Of a stretch of 19,555 bases of DNA, positions 13,170 through 19,555 are shown piece by piece; within the stretch, counting starts at the first letter, position 1; every line of letters starts with the position of its first letter. The notes under the pieces are model-generated. The model ran no database searches, was not told the DNA's origin, and was given only the letters and a program-made list of their open reading frames with translations. The position numbers and the translations under genes were made by a program. Source of the DNA: Treponema sp. (GTDB lineage Bacteria; Spirochaetota; Spirochaetia; Treponematales; Breznakiellaceae); contig JAIRMT010000181.1 in the NCBI GenBank assembly GCA_031258505.1, forward strand, positions 1 through 19,555, given 5' to 3'.

Positions 13170-14855
13170 ATGAAAAGGCAGACCATGAAGTTTATGTCGT
13201 TTTTTTTCGTCCTGCTTGTCGGGTTCGGGGTGGCGGCTTGTACCAAGAAGTCGTCTGGGGAGACTCCTTCCAGCATAGGCAAGGCCGGCGGAGGTACCAG
13301 AGAACCCCAGCCAGTCCCTGAAGGAGACTGGAAGCAGCCCTATCCAAATTTGGTGAATATCACTACTGTCAAAAGCGCTGGTAATGACATTGTATACGAA
13401 CCCGGGGATGACGAGACAAACAACCCCTGGATACGGGCATGGAAGAATGATTTGGGTATCGAGGTTACCTACGACTGGATTGACCAGGGCGGGACTCAGT
13501 ATGACACGAAGTTGAATATGGCTATTGCATCAAAAACTCTGCCGGATGTTTTTAGATGCAATTATATTCAATTTCGTCAGTTGGTGCAGGCTGGTCTTTT
13601 GATGGACATTACAGAACTGTACCAAAAGTATACATCCCAGCGGATCCGGGATTATGAAAAAACGGATCCCGACACAATTAAGACCGTCACGGTAAACGGT
13701 AAACTCTATGGCGTGCCTGGTTATTATTACGGCGTTATCGATAATCCCAGGGACCTATGGGTCAGAAAGGACTGGTACGAAGCTGCCGGCAGTCCGCAAC
13801 TAAAAACAGTGGCTGATTTTGAGAATCTTGCCAGACAGTTTATGCAAGAACACGGCGGATACGGCATGGGGATAAGCAATTCTCTGTCAGAGCTTTTTAT
13901 AACTGGCCCCATGTTTAACGTGTACTTGGGTAATCCCAGTTCCAATAGCGATTTTTGGTATAAGGACAGCACTGGCCGTATCAAGGCTGGGGTTTCCCAT
14001 CCGGAAATGAAAACCGCCCTTACTTATTGGGCCAAGTGGTATCAGGAAGGCATCATTAACCCGGACTTTGCCAATACCGACGCCGCCAAGATGAACGAGG
14101 ACATTGTAAACGGCAAGACCGGTTTTCTGCCTTGGTACCAATATCAGGGCTGGATGAACGGGCCTAATCTGGTGGCGACCCAAGGCAGCGATAATGCCTA
14201 CATGATTCCCCTTCCCTTCCCCACAGTGGACGGTTCTCAGGTAATGGGCCAGGTAGGATTCCCCAATACCGATGTTCTTGTGGTGAACAAGGACTGCCCG
14301 AATCCCGCAGCTGCGCTGAAGCTTATGAGCCATGTAGACTATATCATGTTTGACCCCAACACTGTGCTTACTGAGGAGGAATTCCGCGGATTTACCGACG
14401 GTCAGCGGGAACACACCCCCGGCGCGTTCGGGATTATAGACCCCCTGGCAGATATGCTACAGTTTGAGCATGTGCTTTACGCCATAAAAACCGGCGATAC
14501 CAGCCAGTTGTTTACTGCTGGCATGAAGAAGAAGTACACCGACTCCATGAACTGGATCACCAAGCGGGACACAGGCGGGCTGGGCGCGTATCTGCAGCAG
14601 GGTTTTGACGGCTGTGCCTATGATAACGCAAAATTCCTGCTGGATAATAACTTCATTGTCAGGACGGATATGTGGGGGCCGCCGCCCGAAGACTTTGACA
14701 AAACGGTGAATGCCTTTGACGTGGTGGTACAAGGATTTACCCGAATAATTATGGGCATTGAACCGGTGAGTTCTTATGATAAGATTATAACTGACTGGTA
14801 CGCCAACGGCGGGCAAATTATGGAAGACGCCGTGAACAGGGATTACAACAAGTAG
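13170..14855 (+). CDS. lplA: LplA-type sugar-binding lipoprotein of an ABC transporter
   Basis: This 561-aa lipoprotein has a signal peptide ending in the lipobox G20-V-A-A-C24, so it is lipid-anchored outside the cytoplasmic membrane. The mature part has the large family-1 fold of the LplA/YtcQ group. It features VTYDWIDQGGTQYDTKLNMA, TLPDVFRC, KLYGVPGYYY, LWVRKDWYEAAG, a second-lobe KTGFLPWYQYQGW and a C-terminal VVQGFTRIIMGIEP. Its length is near the usual 500-560 aa. AAGGAG stands 6 bp before the ATG. It begins the four-gene lplABCD-like operon and delivers an oligosaccharide to the two following permeases. The exact sugar is not known, but the GH4 gene suggests an alpha-linked galacto- or uronic-acid-containing one. 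No ATPase is encoded here; such systems often share a multi-sugar ATPase made elsewhere. Confidence 0.92.
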   Translation: MKRQTMKFMSFFFVLLVGFGVAACTKKSSGETPSSIGKAGGGTREPQPVPEGDWKQPYPNLVNITTVKSAGNDIVYEPGDDETNNPWIRAWKNDLGIEVTYDWIDQGGTQYDTKLNMAIASKTLPDVFRCNYIQFRQLVQAGLLMDITELYQKYTSQRIRDYEKTDPDTIKTVTVNGKLYGVPGYYYGVIDNPRDLWVRKDWYEAAGSPQLKTVADFENLARQFMQEHGGYGMGISNSLSELFITGPMFNVYLGNPSSNSDFWYKDSTGRIKAGVSHPEMKTALTYWAKWYQEGIINPDFANTDAAKMNEDIVNGKTGFLPWYQYQGWMNGPNLVATQGSDNAYMIPLPFPTVDGSQVMGQVGFPNTDVLVVNKDCPNPAAALKLMSHVDYIMFDPNTVLTEEEFRGFTDGQREHTPGAFGIIDPLADMLQFEHVLYAIKTGDTSQLFTAGMKKKYTDSMNWITKRDTGGLGAYLQQGFDGCAYDNAKFLLDNNFIVRTDMWGPPPEDFDKTVNAFDVVVQGFTRIIMGIEPVSSYDKIITDWYANGGQIMEDAVNRDYNK

Positions 14856-14871
14856 TTTTAATTTTAAGTGC

Positions 14872-14914
14872 CTGCGCTGTTTTCCCCATGTCTTACGTAC
14901 GGGGAGCGGCGCAG
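14872..14914 (+). promoter_or_regulatory. intercistronic stem-loop between lplA and lplB
   Basis: CTGCGC (14872-14877) and CCCC (14884-14887) pair with GGGG (14901-14904) and GCGCAG (14909-14914). There is no T-run. Such stem-loops after binding-protein genes commonly protect the upstream mRNA, giving more binding protein than permease. That role is inferred here. Confidence 0.5.
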
Positions 14915-14945
14915 ATATTTTGCCCGTATTCGGGTGGAGGAACGA

Positions 14946-15839
14946 ATGCTTGAACGTTTAAAAAAAGAGTGGCCTTTTCATTTGTTGCTGCTTCCGGGTG
15001 TCGTCTTGACGTTTATCTTTTCCTATATACCCATGTATGGTTTAATCATGGCCTTTGAGGATTACAATCCTGGTATTGGTTTTTTTAAATCTCCCTGGGT
15101 TGGGCTGGAAAATTTCCGTCTAGTGTTTTCTCAGGGGCAGTTTCAGCGCACTATTTTTAATACCATCTTTATTTCCATTTTTAAGATTGCCCTTGGGACG
15201 TTTTCATCCGTTGTGTTTGCCCTGCTTCTGAATGAGATTCCCTCCAAGTTCAACAAAAGGCTGTTCCAGACTGTTGTATACATTCCTAATTTTATATCAT
15301 GGGTTATCATGGCGGGCATTTTGTATAATATTCTGGCTACGGACGGGCCAATTAATATGGTTTTGCGCCTCTTTAATATCCGTCCGGTTCAGTTTTTGTC
15401 CAACCAGCAGGTGTTTCCCTGGACCATTATTATAGCGGATGTCTGGAAAACTTTTGGTTTTGGCACAGTGGTGTACATGGCGGCCATCACTTCCATCGAT
15501 CCTGAAATATACGAGTCCGCCATCATCGACGGCGCTGGCCGCTGGAAGCAGACTTTATATATAACGCTGCCCAGTCTGGGGCCTATCATTGTTCTTATGA
15601 CGGTACTGGCGCTGGGGAATGTGCTGAACGCCGGTTTCGATCAAGTTTATAACCTGTATTCTCCCGCTGTTTATACTACAGGGGACATTATAGATACGTT
15701 TGTATATAGGCTTGGACTCCAGAATGGGAAATACGCTATTGGTACGGCGGTGGGTCTGTTTAAATCCGTTGTTTCCTGTCTTCTTATCTCCCTGTCTTTG
15801 TTCATAGCTGATAAAGTTGCTAACTACAAGGTTTTTTAG
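14946..15839 (+). CDS. lplB: LplB-type sugar ABC transporter permease
   Basis: This integral membrane protein (297 aa) is the first of the two CUT1 permeases. It starts ERLKKEWPFHLLLLPGVVLTFIF and has the family phrases YIPMYGLIMAFEDYNPGIGF and WVGLENF. The coupling motif EIYESAIIDGAGRWKQTLYITLP (residues about 180-205) contacts the ATPase. Six hydrophobic segments are evident. ATG 14946 is chosen over an upstream GTG (14868) because GGAGG lies 5 bp ahead and the extra N-terminus is unrelated. Its stop codon overlaps the ribosome-binding site of the next gene, so the two are translationally coupled. Confidence 0.92.
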   Translation: MLERLKKEWPFHLLLLPGVVLTFIFSYIPMYGLIMAFEDYNPGIGFFKSPWVGLENFRLVFSQGQFQRTIFNTIFISIFKIALGTFSSVVFALLLNEIPSKFNKRLFQTVVYIPNFISWVIMAGILYNILATDGPINMVLRLFNIRPVQFLSNQQVFPWTIIIADVWKTFGFGTVVYMAAITSIDPEIYESAIIDGAGRWKQTLYITLPSLGPIIVLMTVLALGNVLNAGFDQVYNLYSPAVYTTGDIIDTFVYRLGLQNGKYAIGTAVGLFKSVVSCLLISLSLFIADKVANYKVF

Positions 15840-15849
15840 GAGTGGTAAA

Positions 15850-16737
15850 ATGGTTTTACGGTCAAAAGGGCAGAAGATATTTAATGTTTTTAATTATATT
15901 TTTGTGGGTCTGGTTTGTTTAACCTGTTTTCTGCCGATTTTAAATACGCTGATGGTATCTTTCAGTTCGCCCGCCTTTGTAGCAGCCGGCAAAGTTCTCT
16001 TCTGGCCCAAAGGTTTTACGACTATGTCCTACGAATTTGCCATCCGCAACGGCAAATTCATACGCGCCTTCCAGGTTTCTGTGCTGCGTTGTCTTTTGGG
16101 GGTGTCCATTAATCTGTTTATGATGGTGACTACGGCTTATCCCCTTTCCAAGTCCAAAATCCGTTTTGGCGCCAGAAATTTTTATATGAGCTTTTATGTT
16201 ATCACCATGCTCTTTGGAGGGGGTTTGATTCCCTACTATATCCTGGTAACCCAGTTAAAGCTGCTAAATTCTATATGGTCTCTGGTTCTGCCTGCCTCTT
16301 GTCCGGTCTATTCAATGGTTATTCTGATGAACTTTATGCGGAATCTGCCGCCGGAAATTGAGGAGGCAGCCATGATCGACGGCGCGGGACCTTTTAAAAT
16401 TCTGTTCCAGGTTTTTCTACCGATCTTAAAGCCTGCTCTGGCCACGGTGGGTCTATTCGCATTTGTATACCACTGGAACGATTGGTTTACCGGGAGTTTG
16501 TTCATGCACGATCCTCAGAAATACCCTCTCCAGACCTACTTGCAGACGCTTTTGGTTAATTTCAGGGATATGATGCGCCAGTCGGGATCGAATTATTATG
16601 AACTGCTTATGCGGATGAATGAGCAGACAGGACGGGCGGCTCAGTTATTCCTGGGTCTGGTACCCATATTAGTTGTGTATCCGTTCCTTCAAAAATATTT
16701 CACCACCGGCTTGGTAGTTGGCAGCGTTAAAGGTTAA
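15850..16737 (+). CDS. lplC: LplC-type sugar ABC transporter permease
   Basis: The second permease (295 aa) pairs with the LplB-type protein. The first helix is VFNYIFVGLVCLTCFLPILNTLMVSFS, characteristic of LplC/YtcP. The coupling motif is PEIEEAAMIDGAGPFKILFQVFLPILKP, and the C-terminus FLQKYFTTGLVVGSVKG has the family's typical ending. AGGAG at 15838-15842 lies 7 bp before ATG 15850 and overlaps the lplB stop. With LplB it forms the pore for the lipoprotein-delivered sugar. Confidence 0.92.
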   Translation: MVLRSKGQKIFNVFNYIFVGLVCLTCFLPILNTLMVSFSSPAFVAAGKVLFWPKGFTTMSYEFAIRNGKFIRAFQVSVLRCLLGVSINLFMMVTTAYPLSKSKIRFGARNFYMSFYVITMLFGGGLIPYYILVTQLKLLNSIWSLVLPASCPVYSMVILMNFMRNLPPEIEEAAMIDGAGPFKILFQVFLPILKPALATVGLFAFVYHWNDWFTGSLFMHDPQKYPLQTYLQTLLVNFRDMMRQSGSNYYELLMRMNEQTGRAAQLFLGLVPILVVYPFLQKYFTTGLVVGSVKG

Positions 16738-16770
16738 TCTAGGGGTTGTGTTTTTCAGTTGGAGGTGCTT

Positions 16771-18138
16771 ATGAAATTCTCTTTTATCGGCGCGGGGAGC
16801 GTGGGCTTTACCCGGAAGATGGTGGCGGATATTCTCACTGTTCCCGAACTGCGGGACTGTGAAATTTCCCTTATGGATATTGACGAAAAGAACCTTGACC
16901 TGATCTACCGGGTCCTGGACCGAGACATCAAGGCTAATAACGAAATTATTGGCCAGTCTAATGGACTTTCGGGAGTCCGGCTGACCAAGACCACGGAGCG
17001 GCGGCATTCCCTGGAAGGGGCCAAGTATGTCTTTTCCTTTGCCCGGGTCGGTGGCCTTGACGCCTTTACCTTGGATGTGGAGATCCCCATGAAGTACGGG
17101 GTGAACCAATGCGTGGGGGACACGATCTGCGCCGGTGGGATCATGTACGGCCAGCGGACCATCCCGGTCATTCTGGACATCTGCCGGGATATCAGGGAAG
17201 TTGCCGAACCGGACGCCCTGTTTCTCAACTATTCAAATCCCAATGCCATGAATACCTGGGCCGCCAATACCTACGGCGGGGTTAGAACCCTGGGGCTCTG
17301 CCATGGGGTACAGCATGGCCACAGTCAGATTGCGGAGGTACTGGGTCTCCCCCAGTCAGAGGTGGATATTATCTGTGCGGAGATCAACCATCAGACATGG
17401 TACATCCAGGTGAAGCACCGGGGAAAGGACATGCGGGGAAAACTTCTGGAGGGTTTTAGGAAACATCCGGTTTACAGCAAACAGGAGAAGGTACGCATCG
17501 ACATCCTAGAAAAATTCGGCTACTACAGCACGGAGAGCAATGGCCACCTATCCGAGTACCTGCCCTGGTACCGGAAGCGACCCGATGAGATTGAACGGTG
17601 GATCGACCGTTCCTCATGGATCCACGGGGAGCCTGGAGGCTACCTGCGGGAATGCCGGGAGGCCAGGGCGAGATTCGACGAGGAAGCCATGGCCTACGAG
17701 ACCATGGATACGGCGAAGTATATCCCTGAAAAACGTTCCGGTGAACACGGTTCCCGTATCATTGAGGCCATGGAAACAGGGCGGATCTACCGTGGCCACT
17801 TCAACGTGATCAACCGAGGGGCCATTACCAATTTGCCCCCGGACTGCGTGGTGGAGGTTCCTGGTTATGCGGATGGCAACGGGATCTCCATCCCTCTAGT
17901 GGGGGATCTTCCCGCCTCCTGTGCGGCTATATGCAACGCCAGCATCGCTGTTCAGCGGCTTTCCCTGGAGGCCGCTATTGAGGCGGACCCCCTCAAGCTG
18001 AAACAGGCCATGCTCATGGACCCCTTGGTGGGGGCAGTCTGTAATCCCCCGGAGGTTTGGGCACTGGCCGATGAGATACTCAAGGCCCAGAGTCCCTGGC
18101 TGCCCCAGTACCGAGACTATATCACAGGCTTAAAGTAG
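16771..18138 (+). CDS. GH4 alpha-glycosidase (MelA/LplD class), CHGV active-site motif
   Basis: This 455-aa cytoplasmic glycosidase uses NAD and a divalent metal, as all family 4 enzymes do, in a redox-elimination mechanism. The Rossmann motif is G7-A-G-S-V-G-F. N153-YSNPNAMN follows, and the metal ligands are expected at C177 and H207 (CHGV and EINHQTWYI). FGYYSTESNGHLSEYLPWY and the C-terminus WALADEILKAQSPWLPQY match MelA. MelA alpha-galactosidases have CHSV and Bacillus LplD alpha-galacturonidases have CHEV. Gly at this position here (CHGV) is closer to what is recalled for alpha-glucuronidases, so substrate is open: galactoside, galacturonide or glucuronide. GGAGGTG at 16761-16767 supports ATG 16771 over TTG 16759. 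It is the fourth gene of the operon, as lplD is in B. subtilis, and would cleave the imported sugar. Confidence 0.9.
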   Translation: MKFSFIGAGSVGFTRKMVADILTVPELRDCEISLMDIDEKNLDLIYRVLDRDIKANNEIIGQSNGLSGVRLTKTTERRHSLEGAKYVFSFARVGGLDAFTLDVEIPMKYGVNQCVGDTICAGGIMYGQRTIPVILDICRDIREVAEPDALFLNYSNPNAMNTWAANTYGGVRTLGLCHGVQHGHSQIAEVLGLPQSEVDIICAEINHQTWYIQVKHRGKDMRGKLLEGFRKHPVYSKQEKVRIDILEKFGYYSTESNGHLSEYLPWYRKRPDEIERWIDRSSWIHGEPGGYLRECREARARFDEEAMAYETMDTAKYIPEKRSGEHGSRIIEAMETGRIYRGHFNVINRGAITNLPPDCVVEVPGYADGNGISIPLVGDLPASCAAICNASIAVQRLSLEAAIEADPLKLKQAMLMDPLVGAVCNPPEVWALADEILKAQSPWLPQYRDYITGLK

Positions 18139-18145
18139 TGTTCCG

Positions 18146-18195
18146 CCTCTCCCTGCCCCGGAACCTTCCGGCGGGTTTTCCGTAGCAGGGAGAGG
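18146..18195 (+). terminator. terminator of the lplABC-GH4 operon
   Basis: Beginning 7 bp after the GH4 stop, CCTCTCCCTGC (18146-18156) pairs perfectly with GCAGGGAGAGG (18185-18195). Inside this, CCGGAA-CC-TTCCGG (18158-18171) forms a GC-rich hairpin followed by TTTT (18176-18179). The inner hairpin plus T-run is the probable termination signal; the outer stem may stabilise the mRNA end. Confidence 0.7.
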
Positions 18196-18444
18196 AATCC
18201 GCCAAGATTGACGGGGCCAACGAAATATTTATTTTAGCACACTGTCAACAAATAAATAGCGTTTCTTTAAAACTTCGATCTTTACAGAAATCCTGATAAG
18301 CCATGGAGAGTAATATGTCATTTTTACAAAAGAAGGGAATCGTCTTGTGTACCGGTGGAACAGGGATTCCTCATCCGCACAGAACGAGGCTACTGCATTG
18401 CTATGTACTTTCAGGGGAACACCGTCCACTACGACGCCACCATT
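18196..18444. other. AT-rich intergenic stretch between operon and transposase
   Basis: No gene is supported with confidence. A plus-strand frame without a good start runs from 18267 to 18500 (ending NTVHYDATISAIQSITRQAH, then LPRQKG). A minus frame covers 18229-18429. Neither has a ribosome-binding site or recognisable motif. It may contain the outer end of the insertion sequence to its right. Confidence 0.3.
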
Positions 18445-19296
18445 TCAGCAATTCAAAGTATCACCCGTCAGGCTCATCTCCCCAGACAAAAAGGATAAAA
18501 GCCTCCCAGTTTTCATGGAGAAATCGACAAAAGGTGTACTTCTGCGCCGTATAGAAATTGTCCCGCCGACCAGCACACGGGCCTTACGGGAGTTCTTTTC
18601 CCCCAGAAATAATAGCGTATGGAATAAGAACGCCAACAGGTTCAATAGATAGAAATGCTCACTGGCATGGTCCTCTCCATGCCCATTATGCTCAAGATTA
18701 TACCCGTGATTCTTCACTACATTGTTATGCTCCTTCTCTGTCTTCCACCGCGTCCGTCCGCAAGCCGCCAGGGGTTTCACATTCCCTCCGTCTGTCGCTT
18801 TGTTCGTTATCCAACGGTTGTAATACGTCCGTTTCCCCTTCTCCTCATTCAGGATGCTCATCTCCAGATAATTGACCGTTAAAGCCTCCTCTGCTTGCTC
18901 CGTATACCGTATCGGTACCCCGTTCACCCATCGGCATCGGTACTCAAGATGATACTGCCCGTTCCATTCCCGATGGCTCCTTTCCCCATTCTCGCTGTGC
19001 TCCACCGTCTCGTGCAGCCACGGATACGTCGTATCCTTGCAGGTAAAGATGAAACTATACCCCGTCTTCACCACCTGCCGGCAATACGGCTCAGGGGAAT
19101 ACAAATCATCCCCTAAAAGCGTTGGTTTCAGCCATCCATACTCTTCCCCATGGCGTTGTAACCACCGCTTCGCCGCCACCAGCTCACCATCCTGCTTTGC
19201 ACTGTGGTAATACGTGGTCTCACCGTCCTTCGTGATATGCAGAGACCGTTTGCAATGAATCTTTTCAGAGGCGTGATACCATACCCCGCCATTCAT
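18445..19296 (-). pseudogene. IS4-like DDE transposase, 5'-truncated
   Basis: The 283-aa frame has features of a DDE transposase: FSMNGGVWYHASEKIHC, AAKRWLQRHGEEYGWLKPTLLGDDLYS with the second catalytic Asp, RWVNGVPIRY, YYNRWITNKATDGGN, and RTRWKTEKEHNNVVKNHGYNLEHN, which contains the YREK-like Glu region. These enzymes cut and paste insertion sequences. The N-terminal third is missing: the frame is open only to a stop at 19369-19371 and has no proper start. From memory of the family, about 30 residues also seem deleted after TTYYHS, and one residue is missing in EHNGHG (usually EHNFGHG). It is therefore probably inactive. Confidence 0.75.
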
Positions 19297-19548
19297 GCTA
19301 AACTTGCCCCACAGTTTTTCCCCTTGGTGAACGCCCTTATACCTGCCTTGGTATAAGGGCGTTCTTGGTCAGTGGCGAGCCTCATACGCGGGCGAGTGTG
19401 TGTCTCACACGCGGGCGGGATCGAGACACGATCGTGGACAGGTATGCGCCTTATTGTATGGAGCGGGTTAATGAAGCCGTGTATGTTGCTGGCGTATCGG
19501 GAGTATCGTTTATGAATCCGTGGGTCAAGTTTAGCATTCATGGCGGGG
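19284..19548. repeat. segment bounded by a 29-bp inverted repeat of transposase sequence
   Basis: CCCCGCCAT..ATGCTAAACTTG.CCCAC at 19284-19312 reappears inverted at 19520-19548, with 26 of 29 positions matching. Read outward, each arm encodes the same transposase phrase, W-x-K-F-S-x-x-G-G. Left arm: LWGKFSMNGGV. Right arm: PWVKFSIHGGD, in a plus frame that contains RYAPYCMERVNEAVYVAGVS and continues beyond the window. Thus two related gene starts seem to lie head to head. Confidence 0.6.
19329..19364. repeat. perfect 15-bp hairpin near the right end
   Basis: GAACGCCCTTATACC, loop TGCCTT, GGTATAAGGGCGTTC. No T-run follows on either strand. It lies between the two head-to-head transposase arms and could be a transposon end, an operator or a junction formed by inversion. 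Nearby, ACGCGGGCG occurs twice (19386-19394 and 19411-19419). Confidence 0.65.
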
Positions 19549-19555
19549 ATTCTTT

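Noticed and set aside
18229..18429. Small minus-strand gene (66 aa)
   Set aside because: No ribosome-binding site, no recognisable motif, and competing open frames on the other strand of similar length.
19293..19541. Minus-strand 82-aa protein MNAKLDPRIHKRYSRYASNI...
   Set aside because: It runs antisense to a plus frame whose end matches the transposase phrase W-V-K-F-S, has no ribosome-binding site, and crosses the 15-bp hairpin.

Overview
The window looks like accessory chromosome of a host- or gut-associated spirochaete, most probably a Treponema. The reasons are several methyl-accepting chemotaxis protein (MCP) pieces, an LplABC-type sugar importer next to a PocR/AraC regulator, a long homopolymeric G tract inside a gene, and much repeat and gene debris. 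This assignment is inference; there is no rRNA or marker gene. No tRNA, rRNA or CRISPR array was seen.

Left end (1-2470): an MCP signalling module without sensor or membrane part (153-1100) and a ROK-family sugar kinase (1299-2267) are bracketed by two copies of a short palindromic element (3-144 and 2277-2402). The second copy has a 7-bp direct repeat on each side. A related sequence lacking the element, an apparent empty site, lies at 8703-8747.

Minus-strand operon (7488 to 2490): a very small membrane-anchored MCP-tip protein, then oppB-oppC-oppD-oppF type peptide/nickel-family ABC transport genes, then a HAD-like hydrolase. Spacing is tight and oppD/oppF overlap by 4 bp. No substrate-binding protein gene is present in this operon.

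Debris and repeat region (7489-9026): a decayed copy of part of the HAD gene, a 30-unit tandem array of 23/24-bp units (8010-8703), then a short copy of the end of the ROK gene. It closes with the terminator of an orphan sugar-binding protein (9027-10349, minus). Just upstream of that protein lies the C-terminal stub of a sugar ABC permease, so its transporter has apparently been lost.

Right half: an AT-rich PAP2 phosphatase with a near-consensus promoter (11001-11825) and a PocR-AraC regulator containing a 14-G tract (12040-12945, minus). Divergent from the regulator is a four-gene operon ordered like Bacillus subtilis lplABCD: lipoprotein, two permeases and a GH4 glycosidase (13170-18138). 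The likely logic is that the regulator senses a ligand and controls import of an oligosaccharide, probably uronate- or galactose-containing, that the GH4 enzyme cleaves in the cytoplasm. Slippage in the G tract would switch the regulator on and off. A GC-rich terminator ends the operon, and the window closes with a broken IS4-like transposase in an inverted-repeat arrangement.
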